The notes under the pieces: model-generated
Told to the model about the DNA's origin: nothing
Databases searched by the model: none
The model's input: only the letters and a program-made list of their open reading frames with translations
Assembly: GCA_947501845.1 (NCBI GenBank)
Contig: CANMXP010000008.1
Span: 124,001 to 188,000 of the forward strand
DNA length: 64,000 bases
Source: an uncultured Flavobacteriaceae bacterium
GTDB lineage: Bacteria; Bacteroidota; Bacteroidia; Flavobacteriales; Flavobacteriaceae
Reading direction: 5' to 3'
Shown: in pieces, positions 1 to 8,399 of the stretch
How the letters are laid out: the number at the start of each line of letters is the position of its first letter
How positions within the stretch are numbered: position 1 is the stretch's first letter
Position numbers and translations under genes: made by a program

Positions 1-372
1 GCATTGATTAGTATTTCGTTAAATTCAACTTCAAAATACAAAACAAGAGTATTGCCATCAGTATTGGAATATATCAAGAGAAAAAATGAATTACCAAATA
101 GATTATTGTTTTCATTAGCTTCTTTAATTGTCTTCTATAAGGGAAATAGAAATGGTGAAGCGATTGCTTTAAAAGATGATCAGTCTGCATTAGACTTTTT
201 TGCAGCGCAGTGGGCTACAGAAGACTTGCCTGCTATAGCAAAAGCAACATTATCTAACACCGATTTCTGGGGAGTCGATTTAACAGAATTTGATGGTCTT
301 TTAGACCTTGTAACCTATCAATTAGAAAATATCGTTGTAAATGGTATGAAACAAGCATTAAAAGCTTTGTGA
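1..372 (+). CDS. uxaB: Tagaturonate reductase (altronate oxidoreductase), C-terminal part
   Basis: The reading frame is open at the left edge, so only the last ~123 residues are present. The visible part has the C-terminal helical domain typical of UxaB in the mannitol dehydrogenase/polyol-specific long-chain dehydrogenase family: a KTRVLPS...YIKRKNELP stretch, then an LIVFYKG helix. The family reduces tagaturonate to altronate with NADH in the cytosolic hexuronate pathway. The stop codon is only 29 nt from the preferred fucosidase start, so the two are probably co-transcribed. The catalytic Lys region lies outside the window, so another polyol or aldonate dehydrogenase of the same family cannot be excluded. 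The family call is firm; the substrate is inferred. Confidence 0.72.
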   Translation, partial: ALISISLNSTSKYKTRVLPSVLEYIKRKNELPNRLLFSLASLIVFYKGNRNGEAIALKDDQSALDFFAAQWATEDLPAIAKATLSNTDFWGVDLTEFDGLLDLVTYQLENIVVNGMKQALKAL

Positions 373-401
373 AATTAAATAGTATTTTAAAATCAAAAAA
401 A

Positions 402-1940
402 ATGAAAGTCTCTTATTCAAAATTTTTAGTGTTTCTTTTTCTAATTTCTCTAGGTAGCTGTGCTCATAAAGAAGAAAAAAACAAAGAGGTCCCGGTAAAG
501 GAAGATGTAAAAGATATATACGAAAAAGATTGGGCTTCACTGGGAAAACATAACGAGTCTCCAGATTGGTTTAAAGAGGCAAAATTAGGAATCTATTTTC
601 ATTGGGGCATCTATTCTGTACCTGCATTTCATGACGAGTGGTACCCACGCTATATGCATTTAGAGAACCATAGGGTTTACAAACATCATGTCGAGACATA
701 CGGACATCCCTCTGAGTTTGGATACCATGACTTTGTACCCATGTTCAAAGCAGAACAATTCGATCCAGAAAAATGGGCTACATTATTCAAAAAAGCAGGT
801 GCTAAATTTGCAGGTCCAGTAGCAGAACATCATGATGGGTTCGCTATGTGGGATAGCGAAATCACACCTTGGAATGCCATGGACAAAGGTCCTAAACGTG
901 ATGTGACTGGTGAATTAAAAAAAGCCTTTACATCAAAAGGCATGAAATTTATTACTGCTTTTCATCATGCCAGAAATTTGCAAAGAAACACAGAATTGAA
1001 TGGCACTAATTGGCTGAGTCATTACCCATATATGGAAGGTATGCCTCCTACTTCTAAAGATTCTACATTAGCATATTTATACGGTAACATTCCAGCCGAA
1101 AAATGGCACAAAGAAGTTTGGTTAGGAAAGTTAAAAGAAGTTATTGATAATTACCAACCCGATATTATTTGGTTTGATTTTGTTCTGGATGCCATTCCAG
1201 AAAATTATAGAAAAGAGTTTGCTGCTTATTATTTAAACGAAGCAGAAAAATTAGATAAAGAAGTGGTTATTGTTAGGAAACAACACGATCTACCTTTGTC
1301 TATGAGTGTCATGGATTTAGAGCAGTCCCGAAAAAATGTTATTGGAACTAAAGCTTGGATGACAGATGCCACCATTAGTAATGGAAGCTGGTCTTATAAA
1401 GAGGATTTAGGAGTAAAATCGTCAACAGATGTTTTACATATGCTTATAGATATAGTAAGCAAGAATGGTGTTTTACTTCTAAATGTTTCTCCAATGGCAA
1501 GCGGAGTTATTCCAGAAAACCAAGAAAAATGCCTACTAGAAATGGGGGCTTGGCTAGAAAAATATGGAGAGGCTATTTATGGAACTGAGGCCTGGTATAC
1601 TTTTGGTGAAGGACCAACAAAAGAACCTGAGGGGCATTTTGGAAACCATAAAGCCTTCCATAAAATAAAATACAGCAACAAAGATATTCGTTACACAACG
1701 AAAGATTATAATATCTATGGTATTGTTATGGGAGACATCGTACCAAATAAAGAAATCTTATTAACGGCTTTTGCAAAAAAGAATATAAAAGACAATGTAA
1801 AAATAGAGTCTGTTTCTATACTAGGAAGTGATGAAAAAATAGAATGGTCTATCGATACAAAAGAAGGTTTAAAAGTAAAACTTCCCTCAAAAGTAGTAGA
1901 TGAAATGGCCACAGTAATTAAAATAGAAATATCTGCATAA
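402..1940 (+). CDS. Alpha-L-fucosidase, GH29 family, secreted lipoprotein
   Basis: 512 residues. A lipoprotein signal peptide with Cys at about residue 20 (ISLGSC) places it at the outer membrane or cell surface. The GH29 catalytic barrel follows: GIYFHWGIYSVPAF near the start, EHHDGFAMWDS around residue 142, and the nucleophile Asp at about 259 in DIIWFD. The family removes terminal alpha-L-fucose from glycans with retention of configuration. The ATG at 402 is chosen because it puts the signal peptide at the N-terminus; a GTG at 369, overlapping the uxaB stop, would add 11 residues. The next gene starts 2 nt after its stop, so this is the entry step of an L-fucose operon. Whether the substrate is fucoidan or host-type glycan cannot be told. 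Confidence 0.9.
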   Translation: MKVSYSKFLVFLFLISLGSCAHKEEKNKEVPVKEDVKDIYEKDWASLGKHNESPDWFKEAKLGIYFHWGIYSVPAFHDEWYPRYMHLENHRVYKHHVETYGHPSEFGYHDFVPMFKAEQFDPEKWATLFKKAGAKFAGPVAEHHDGFAMWDSEITPWNAMDKGPKRDVTGELKKAFTSKGMKFITAFHHARNLQRNTELNGTNWLSHYPYMEGMPPTSKDSTLAYLYGNIPAEKWHKEVWLGKLKEVIDNYQPDIIWFDFVLDAIPENYRKEFAAYYLNEAEKLDKEVVIVRKQHDLPLSMSVMDLEQSRKNVIGTKAWMTDATISNGSWSYKEDLGVKSSTDVLHMLIDIVSKNGVLLLNVSPMASGVIPENQEKCLLEMGAWLEKYGEAIYGTEAWYTFGEGPTKEPEGHFGNHKAFHKIKYSNKDIRYTTKDYNIYGIVMGDIVPNKEILLTAFAKKNIKDNVKIESVSILGSDEKIEWSIDTKEGLKVKLPSKVVDEMATVIKIEISA

Positions 1941-1942
1941 AA

Positions 1943-2773
1943 ATGATCATAGATTCTCATCAGCATTTTTGGAATTATGAACCAGTAAAACATGAATGGA
2001 TTGACGATAGCATGTCTGCGATTCGCAAAGATTTTTTACCCGCTGATTTAAAAAAGGTATACACTGAGAATGGTATTGATGGTTGTGTAGCTGTGCAAGC
2101 AGACCAAACACTTGCTGAGACAGATTTCTTATTAGATTTAGCTTCTAAAAATGATTTCATTAAAGGTGTTGTCGGTTGGGTAGATTTAAGAGTTTATAAT
2201 CTTGAAGCGGTTTTAGAAATTTATAAAGAAAATGAAAAACTAAAAGGCTTTCGACATGTTGTACAAGGCGAAGAAGATTCTAATTTTTTACTGCGCCCCA
2301 ACTTTTTGAAAGGAATCTCTATTTTAGAAAAACACAATTATACATACGATATTTTGGTGTTCCCGCATCAATTAGGAGCGGTTTTAGAATTTGTAAAACA
2401 ATTTCCAAACCAAAGATTTGTAATCGATCACATTGCTAAACCCTACATAAAAGATGGTTTTTATGAAGGATGGGCTGTTTTGATGAAAGAAATTGGAAAA
2501 TATGAAAATGTATATTGCAAATTATCTGGAATGATAACAGAAGCTGATTTTAATACATGGACATCAGCACAAATACATCCGTATATGAATCTAATCCTAG
2601 AAGCTTTTGGATCAGAAAGAATCATGTTCGGGTCAGATTGGCCCGTTTGTTTGGTTGCAGGCAATTATAAAAAAGTAAAAGAATTAGTAACAGGATTTAT
2701 AGCAAAAATGGGGACTACAGAACAAACGGCCATTATGGGGAGTAATGCTATTAAATTTTACAGTTTAAAATAA
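1943..2773 (+). CDS. Amidohydrolase-2 family lactonase, probably L-fucono-1,5-lactonase
   Basis: 276 residues, a single TIM-barrel amidohydrolase of the COG3618 type. Metal-site motifs are visible: HQH at residues 6-8, a His in DHIAKP near 161, and the Asp in GSDWPV near 231. Characterised members hydrolyse sugar 1,5-lactones such as L-fucono- or L-rhamnonolactone to the aldonate. It lies 2 nt after the fucosidase and 14 nt before an SDR dehydrogenase and is followed by a FucP permease and mutarotase, so L-fuconolactone is the likely substrate in a non-phosphorylating route. The family is seen directly; the substrate is inferred from context. An L-rhamnono- or galactono-lactonase is the alternative. 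Confidence 0.78.
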   Translation: MIIDSHQHFWNYEPVKHEWIDDSMSAIRKDFLPADLKKVYTENGIDGCVAVQADQTLAETDFLLDLASKNDFIKGVVGWVDLRVYNLEAVLEIYKENEKLKGFRHVVQGEEDSNFLLRPNFLKGISILEKHNYTYDILVFPHQLGAVLEFVKQFPNQRFVIDHIAKPYIKDGFYEGWAVLMKEIGKYENVYCKLSGMITEADFNTWTSAQIHPYMNLILEAFGSERIMFGSDWPVCLVAGNYKKVKELVTGFIAKMGTTEQTAIMGSNAIKFYSLK

Positions 2774-2787
2774 TAAAATATTTAAGA

Positions 2788-3579
2788 ATGGATTTAGGAT
2801 TAAAAGGAAAAGTAGTTGTTATAACTGGAGCTGCAGGAATTGAAGGCAGCATAGGAGAAACCATTTTACAAAAATTGGCAGATGAAGGAGCTACACCAGC
2901 TGTAATCGATAGGAATGCCAGGGGTTTTGGTTATGTTGAAAAATTGCAACAAAGAGGTATTGACGCCATATTTTGTCAGACCGATGTTACAGACCCTGAA
3001 CAAATAAAAAATGCAGTTGAAACTATTTCGAAGAAATACGGCAGAATAGATGTTGTTATTAATAATGTTGGCGTGAATGATGGTGCTGGTTTAGATGCTT
3101 CATATGAAGATTTTATGAACTCATTAAAACTCAACATGATCAGTTATTTTTTAGTTGTCAAACATGCATTACCTCTATTAAAAAAATCAAAAGGAAATAT
3201 CCTTAACATAGGCTCTAAAGTAGGTTTAACTGGCCAAGGAGGGACTTCAGGCTATGCTGCATCAAAAGGTGGCGTACTAGGACTAACACGCGAATGGGCC
3301 GTAGATTTAATTAAAGACCAGATTCGAGTTAATGCCATCATTATAGCTGAAAGCTGGACACCAGCCTACGACAATTGGATAAAAACACTTGAAAATGGTG
3401 AAGAGAAATTAAAATCCATTGTAAAGAAAATTCCTTTAGAAAACAGAATGACAACGCCAGAAGAAATTGCAAACACTTGCCTTTTCACCATATCAGATAG
3501 ATCATCACATACCACAGGACAGTTTATATTCTGCGATGGCGGCTATGTGCACTTAGATCGATCTCTATTAACCGAATAA
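2788..3579 (+). CDS. SDR-family NAD(P)-dependent oxidoreductase, probably L-fucose or 2-keto-3-deoxy-L-fuconate dehydrogenase
   Basis: 263 residues, classical short-chain dehydrogenase length. The nucleotide-binding loop near residues 10-22 reads TGAAGIEGSIGE, slightly longer than the usual TGxxxGIG. INNVG follows near 90, catalytic Ser in NIGSK near 147 and YAASK near 163. The C-terminus FCDGGYVHLD is typical of the family. In the oxidative L-fucose pathway two steps use SDR enzymes: L-fucose to its lactone, and 2-keto-3-deoxy-L-fuconate to the diketo acid. The gene sits between the lactonase and the permease, and the sequence does not say which step it catalyses. Confidence 0.72.
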   Translation: MDLGLKGKVVVITGAAGIEGSIGETILQKLADEGATPAVIDRNARGFGYVEKLQQRGIDAIFCQTDVTDPEQIKNAVETISKKYGRIDVVINNVGVNDGAGLDASYEDFMNSLKLNMISYFLVVKHALPLLKKSKGNILNIGSKVGLTGQGGTSGYAASKGGVLGLTREWAVDLIKDQIRVNAIIIAESWTPAYDNWIKTLENGEEKLKSIVKKIPLENRMTTPEEIANTCLFTISDRSSHTTGQFIFCDGGYVHLDRSLLTE

Positions 3580-3670
3580 TAAATCATTTGTTCTCTTCTT
3601 TTGAACAAAGCAACCGACTTTTGATTAAACTAAAGAATATATTTATCAACTAAACAAAACACATTACATT

Positions 3671-5023
3671 ATGAGCAAACTAAAAAATATACCTGTCGTT
3701 CCAAAAAATTTACTGGTGCCATTTATTGCTGCAACATCAATTTTTGCGCTATGGGGTTTTGCAAACGATTTAACTAATCCAATGGTAGCCGCTTTTAAGA
3801 AAGTCATGGTACTCTCTAATAAAGAAGCTTATAACGTACAATTTGCATTTTATTTTGGCTACGGTGTTATGGCCATTCCAGCCGCTCTTTTTATTAGAAA
3901 GTTTAGTTATAAATCAGGTATTTTGCTTGGCCTTGCATTATATGCTATTGGTGCTGTCCTTTTTTACCCCGCAGCACTTGAAGGTAGCTATGCTTATTTT
4001 TTAATTTCACTATTCGTTATTACATGTGGACTTGGGTTTCTTGAGACAACATCTAACCCCTTAATTTTATCAATGGGAGATCCCTCAACAGCTACTCAAC
4101 GATTAAATCTTGCTCAATCATTTAATCCAATAGGATCCCTAACAGGAATGATGATTGCAAAGTTTGTTGTGCTTGATAGAATTTTATCTGCAGATTATGA
4201 TGACAGTTCTGAAATTGTTGCTCTTGGTGCCGAAAAGGCTGCAGAAATAAAAGCTCATGATTTAGATATTATTAGTACACCTTATATAGCCGTAGGTCTA
4301 TTTGTTGCGGTTGTTTTCTTTATTATTTTGAAAACTAAAATCCCATCAATGGCTATGGGAGAACATTTGTCTATTAAAGAATCTGTTAATAGAATCTTTA
4401 AGAATAAAACTTATTTGTTTGGAGTAATAGCTCAAATGTTTTACGTTGGTGCACAGATTATGTGTTGGACCGCTATTTTTCAATTAGTTGAGTATATTAA
4501 TGAAAGCCTGAGCGACGCAGACAAAGTAGATGGTACTTTTTGGAACATTGCCGCCATGATATTATTCGTTTCAACAAGGTTCATAGGAACTGCTTTAATG
4601 AAAAAAATAAGTCCAGCAAGAATGCTTACCTTCTTTGCTATCGCTGCTGCTGCTCTATGTGCTGGAGTGATAACAACTACTGGTATAACAAGTTTAGTTT
4701 GTTTAGTCCTAGTTTCCGTTTTTATGTCAATTATGTTCCCTACAATTTATGGACTGGCGCTTAAAGATATGGGTGAGGAAGTAAAATTAGCTTCGTCTGG
4801 ATTAATAATGGCTATTGTGGGAGGTGCTTTTCTACCTAAAATACAAGCTGCTATAATGGACTTTGGAGATACAATAAACAATGAAGAAGTTTTTGGAGAT
4901 GTTATAACTGGTGGGATTACAGAAATCCACTTTTCATTTATTCTACCAATGATATGTCTCATTTTTGTAGCATTTTATGGAATTTACGCATATAAAGTGA
5001 ACAAAAAAGTTGCTCTTAAATAA
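3671..5023 (+). CDS. fucP: L-fucose:H+ symporter-type MFS permease
   Basis: 450 residues with about 12 hydrophobic segments, an inner-membrane major facilitator of the FucP (FHS) family. Family landmarks are FALWGFANDLTNP in the first segment and GLGFLETTSNPLILSMG near residue 130, whose Glu corresponds to the acidic transport residue of FucP proteins. Members import L-fucose, and some import other hexoses or N-acetylglucosamine, with protons. The 91-nt gap from the SDR gene holds only a weak hairpin and no terminator, so it is probably still in the fucose operon. The mutarotase starts 12 nt downstream. L-fucose is the substrate best supported by context. Confidence 0.85.
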   Translation: MSKLKNIPVVPKNLLVPFIAATSIFALWGFANDLTNPMVAAFKKVMVLSNKEAYNVQFAFYFGYGVMAIPAALFIRKFSYKSGILLGLALYAIGAVLFYPAALEGSYAYFLISLFVITCGLGFLETTSNPLILSMGDPSTATQRLNLAQSFNPIGSLTGMMIAKFVVLDRILSADYDDSSEIVALGAEKAAEIKAHDLDIISTPYIAVGLFVAVVFFIILKTKIPSMAMGEHLSIKESVNRIFKNKTYLFGVIAQMFYVGAQIMCWTAIFQLVEYINESLSDADKVDGTFWNIAAMILFVSTRFIGTALMKKISPARMLTFFAIAAAALCAGVITTTGITSLVCLVLVSVFMSIMFPTIYGLALKDMGEEVKLASSGLIMAIVGGAFLPKIQAAIMDFGDTINNEEVFGDVITGGITEIHFSFILPMICLIFVAFYGIYAYKVNKKVALK

Positions 5024-5035
5024 TAATATCAAAAT

Positions 5036-5383
5036 ATGAATACTACAAGACATTGCTTTTCATGCGATTTAAAAGATGATTCTAAACTAATTGCCGAATA
5101 CAAAGCATACCATGCCGCTGGCAATGCATGGCCAGAAATAACTAAAAGCATTAAAGATGCTGGTATTGTTGATATGGAAATTTACTTAACAGGAAACAGA
5201 ATGTTTATGATTATGGAAGTTGACGACACTTTTGATCCTGTAAAAAAAGCTAAAATGGATGCCAGCAACCCTAAAGTACAAGAGTGGGAAAACTTGATGT
5301 GGAATTACCAACAAGAATTACCTTGGGCTAAAGATGGTGAAAAATGGATTGCTTTAGATAAGGTATTTAAATTAGGAGAATAA
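5036..5383 (+). CDS. L-rhamnose/L-fucose mutarotase (RhaM family)
   Basis: 115 residues, the full length of the dimeric ferredoxin-like RhaM (former DUF718) family. Conserved features are EYKAYH with the Tyr-His pair near residues 22-26, WPEI, IYLTGNRMFMIMEV and the C-terminal WENLMW. The family speeds interconversion of alpha and beta anomers of 6-deoxy sugars, supplying the anomer the next enzyme needs. Being 12 nt behind fucP and followed directly by a strong terminator, it is the last gene of the fucose unit, and L-fucose is the expected substrate. Confidence 0.82.
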   Translation: MNTTRHCFSCDLKDDSKLIAEYKAYHAAGNAWPEITKSIKDAGIVDMEIYLTGNRMFMIMEVDDTFDPVKKAKMDASNPKVQEWENLMWNYQQELPWAKDGEKWIALDKVFKLGE

Positions 5384-5414
5384 TATTTTTTAAATAAAAA
5401 AAGTTGACGATAAG

Positions 5415-5444
5415 AAAGAGTTACTAATTGGTAACTCTTTTTTT
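5415..5444 (+). terminator. Intrinsic terminator of the fucose operon
   Basis: A perfect 10-bp stem (5415-5424 with 5431-5440, AAAGAGTTAC/GTAACTCTTT), a 6-nt loop and a run of seven T ending at 5444. It begins 31 nt after the mutarotase stop codon. Confidence 0.88.
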
Positions 5445-5647
5445 ATTCCCTATTGTTGTCTCGTCCTAAACAACTGCTATAGTTTTTATTTATTTTTACC
5501 ACTCTTGTCTTTTGCTTTCTCATAAGATAAACTTCAGCAGGAACCTACTTAAATATTAAAAAGGAAGAGATAGGTCATTGTCTTCAATCATATAAGCAAA
5601 ACTTTAAATATTTATATTTTAACAAGTCAATTCAATCATTTGTGCTG

Positions 5648-5706
5648 TTTAGAACGTTATACCGACCTATTTAGAACATTTTAAGTACCAAGAAATACCA
5701 AGAAAT
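5648..5706. promoter_or_regulatory. Cluster of direct repeats, possible operator region
   Basis: The 5445-5896 spacer has no gene. Inside it are two copies of TTTAGAAC (5648-5655 and 5670-5677) exactly 22 bp apart, two helical turns on the same face, then a tandem duplication of ACCAAGAAAT (5687-5696 and 5697-5706). Evenly phased direct repeats in front of a sugar operon suit a dimeric regulator, for instance the GntR protein encoded downstream, but this is inference. The array is upstream of a second intrinsic terminator, so it could instead belong to a small transcript ending there. Confidence 0.35.
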
Positions 5707-5763
5707 TTGGCAACTTTACCTAGAATGATTAATAGCTAATCAATTTTTTGAATGATTGATATT

Positions 5764-5796
5764 AAAATAGAGCTACTTGCTAGCTCTATTTTTTTA
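5764..5796 (+). terminator. Orphan intrinsic terminator in a gene-free spacer
   Basis: A perfect 12-bp stem (5764-5775 with 5781-5792, AAAATAGAGCTA/TAGCTCTATTTT), a 5-nt loop and an uninterrupted T run to 5795. No coding region precedes it within 380 nt, and the fucose operon already has its own terminator at 5415. It therefore either backs up that terminator or ends an unannotated small RNA. Confidence 0.75.
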
Positions 5797-5857
5797 TCCA
5801 TCGGCTAACCTTCTTTAAAAACACTTATTAAATATATCAAATTAAAAACAGTTTTTT

Positions 5858-5887
5858 TATATTTACAAACCAGAACAGAACAGGACA
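5858..5887 (+). promoter_or_regulatory. Weak promoter box and pentamer repeat upstream of the xylose operon
   Basis: TATATTTA at 5858-5865 resembles the Bacteroidota -7 box TAnnTTTG, with the last base different. It is followed by a CAGAA-CAGAA-CAGGA-CAG direct repeat at 5871-5887, just before the GntR gene start at 5897. The position suits a transcription start with an overlapping operator. No clear TTG box is seen 20 bp upstream. Confidence 0.33.
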
Positions 5888-5896
5888 GATTTAAAA

Positions 5897-6895
5897 ATGA
5901 AAAATAAATTTATTTTCAATATTAATCTCAACAGCGATATCCCGAAATATCAGCAATTAGTTAACGCTATTAATGATGCTTTAGCTAATAATACAATGCT
6001 TGTTGGAGACATGCTCCCTTCTGTGAATAGTATTTGCAAAGAATACAAACTTTCAAGAGATACCGTTTTTAAATCATATACCATATTAAAAGAACAGAAG
6101 GTAATAGATTCTGTTCCTAACAAAGGGTATTACGTTGCAAATGTTACTAGAAAAGTGCTTTTAGTATTAGATACATTTAAGGCATATAAAGAAGTTTTGT
6201 ACCATTCTTTTATAAACAATCTTCCAGAAAATATTATAACAGACGTACAATTCCATCACTATAATATTGAAAACTTCAAAACCATATTAAACAACAGTAA
6301 AGGAAAATATTATAAATATGTTGTTATGGGCTTTGATAACGATGCTATCCCTTCTGTTTTAGATAGTTTTAGGAATGAAAAACTACTTTTAATAGATTGG
6401 AATATACATTCTAAAAAAGATAGCAATTACGTTTGCCAAGATTTTGGTGATTCATTTTTTAATGCGTTGAAAGACGCAAGGGAATCATTCAAAAAATATA
6501 AAGAAATCCATTTTGTTTATCCAAAATTCACATATCATCCAATAGAAGCTATTTCACATTTCGAAAGATATTGTAATGACTTTCAGTTTAAATACAAGGT
6601 AGTCACTAATCTAAAGGATTTCAATATTGAAAAAAATGTAGCCTATATAAGTGTTAGTGATCGTTTTTTGGGAACATTTTTGGAGCAATGTCGAAGTAAT
6701 GATTTAGAACCTGGTGTAGACGTTGGCTTTTTATCATACAATGAAACACCAATGAAAAAATTTATATATAAAGGAATCTCTGTTATTTCAACCAATTTTA
6801 AAGCTTTGGGTGAGAAAGCAGCTGAATTTATTTATAAAGATGAACCCATTCAAGTATTTATACCCACAAACCTAATATTAAGAGAATCGTTGTAA
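5897..6895 (+). CDS. GntR-family transcriptional regulator with sugar-binding-type effector domain, likely xylose operon regulator
   Basis: 332 residues. Residues 1-75 form a GntR winged helix-turn-helix (IPKYQQLVNAI, GDMLPSVNSICKEYKLSRDTV, then the wing PNKGYYV). Residues ~85-332 resemble a LacI/periplasmic-binding-protein sensor rather than the FadR or UTRA domains of most GntR proteins. This architecture is common in Bacteroidota sugar loci. The stop is 3 nt from the xylulokinase start, so it is the first gene of the operon it probably controls. The ligand is inferred to be xylose from the neighbours. Phased repeats upstream are candidate operators. Confidence 0.83.
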   Translation: MKNKFIFNINLNSDIPKYQQLVNAINDALANNTMLVGDMLPSVNSICKEYKLSRDTVFKSYTILKEQKVIDSVPNKGYYVANVTRKVLLVLDTFKAYKEVLYHSFINNLPENIITDVQFHHYNIENFKTILNNSKGKYYKYVVMGFDNDAIPSVLDSFRNEKLLLIDWNIHSKKDSNYVCQDFGDSFFNALKDARESFKKYKEIHFVYPKFTYHPIEAISHFERYCNDFQFKYKVVTNLKDFNIEKNVAYISVSDRFLGTFLEQCRSNDLEPGVDVGFLSYNETPMKKFIYKGISVISTNFKALGEKAAEFIYKDEPIQVFIPTNLILRESL

Positions 6896-6898
6896 ACT

Positions 6899-8383
6899 AT
6901 GTACTATATAGGATATGATTTAGGAAGTTCTTCTGTGAAAGTTGCCATTGTAAATGCAAAAACAGGAGAAAAATTAGCCGCACTACACGAACCACAAAAT
7001 GAAATGGAAATTATTGCCATCCATTCAGATTGGGCAGAACAAGATCCAAATTTATGGTGGGAATATGTCTGTATTGCTACAAAAAGAGCCATTAAGGAAG
7101 CTAACATTGATGCTTCCCTAATTTCTGGAATTGGAATTTCTTACCAAATGCACGGATTGGTTGTTATTGACAAACAAGGTGAACCTGTACGCCATTCTAT
7201 TATTTGGTGTGACAGTAGAGCTATTGACATTGGAAACGAGGCATTCAATAAATTAGAGCATGATGTTTGTACTACCAAGCTATTAAACTCACCAGGAAAC
7301 TTTACAGCTTCGAAATTAAAATGGGTTCTTGATAATGAACCAGAATTATATACAAAAATATACAAGTATATGCTGCCCGGCGATTTTATAGCCTTCAAAT
7401 TAACGGGTATTATAAATACCACAAAGAATGGTTTATCTGAAGGCATTCTTTGGGACTATAAAGATGACTCGTTAGCCGGTTTCTTATTGGAGCATTATGG
7501 AATCGCTCCTTCATTAACCCCAGATATTGTAGAAAACTTTACAAATCAAGGAACTGTTAATGAAAAAGGAGCTACCGAAACAGGGTTACCACTAGGAATC
7601 CCTGTAAACTACAGAGCTGGTGACCAGCCCAACAATGCACTTTCCCTAAATGTTTTTAACCATGGTGAAGTTGCAGCTACTGGAGGTACTTCAGGTGTTG
7701 TCTATGCGGTTACAAACACCTTGAAATCAAAAGAAGCCTCTAGAATTAACCACTTTGCACATGTAAACTATACAAAAGAAAGTCCTACTCTGGGGAAATT
7801 ATTATGTATCAATGGTGCTGGAATTCAATACCGTTGGCTAAAAGATAATTTAGCCTGCAATTCATATGAAGAAATGAACAACAAAGCAAATGAAGTTCCT
7901 ATAGGTTCGAATGGTGTTTGTGTTATTCCTTTTGGAAATGGTGCAGAAAGAATGCTAGACAATAAAAACATAGGGGCACATTATTGCAATTTAAATTTCA
8001 ACAAACATAATGACGGGCATTTATATCGTGCAGCGCTTGAAGGCATCGCTTTTTCTTTCGTCTATGGTATGGATATTTTGAAAAATGATAATGCCACTAT
8101 TAATGTGATTAGAGCTGGAAATGACAATTTGTTTCGTTCTGAAATCTTTTCGAATACAGTGGCAACTCTAATTGGACATGAGATAGAAATTTACAACACC
8201 ACAGGTTCTGTAGGAGCTGCAAGGGCTGCTGGTTTAACAGATGGTGATTTTGAAAAATTTGGTGCAAACATTACTAAAAATGATCATGTAATGACTTTTG
8301 TACCTATTAAAAATAAGGCCCCTTATGTAGAAGCTTATCAAAATTGGAAAAAAGAATTAGAAATTATATTAAACAATAAATAA
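6899..8383 (+). CDS. xylB: Xylulokinase (FGGY carbohydrate kinase)
   Basis: 494 residues, the usual length. The N-terminal phosphate-binding loop GYDLGSSSVKV, the xylulokinase signature ISYQMHGLV near residue 80 (MHG contacts xylulose), IIWCDSRA near 101 and the second-domain GGTSGVVYA near 262 are all present. It phosphorylates D-xylulose to xylulose 5-phosphate, which enters the pentose phosphate pathway. It lies between the regulator (3 nt) and xylose isomerase (16 nt). Adjacency to xylA supports this over other FGGY kinases. Confidence 0.9.
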   Translation: MYYIGYDLGSSSVKVAIVNAKTGEKLAALHEPQNEMEIIAIHSDWAEQDPNLWWEYVCIATKRAIKEANIDASLISGIGISYQMHGLVVIDKQGEPVRHSIIWCDSRAIDIGNEAFNKLEHDVCTTKLLNSPGNFTASKLKWVLDNEPELYTKIYKYMLPGDFIAFKLTGIINTTKNGLSEGILWDYKDDSLAGFLLEHYGIAPSLTPDIVENFTNQGTVNEKGATETGLPLGIPVNYRAGDQPNNALSLNVFNHGEVAATGGTSGVVYAVTNTLKSKEASRINHFAHVNYTKESPTLGKLLCINGAGIQYRWLKDNLACNSYEEMNNKANEVPIGSNGVCVIPFGNGAERMLDNKNIGAHYCNLNFNKHNDGHLYRAALEGIAFSFVYGMDILKNDNATINVIRAGNDNLFRSEIFSNTVATLIGHEIEIYNTTGSVGAARAAGLTDGDFEKFGANITKNDHVMTFVPIKNKAPYVEAYQNWKKELEIILNNK

Positions 8384-8399
8384 AATATTTTAGAGTAAT

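Noticed and set aside
3587-3609. Hairpin TTTGTTC/GAACAAA after the SDR gene considered as a terminator
   Set aside because: The stem is short, with no T run after it; fucP downstream is probably in the same operon.
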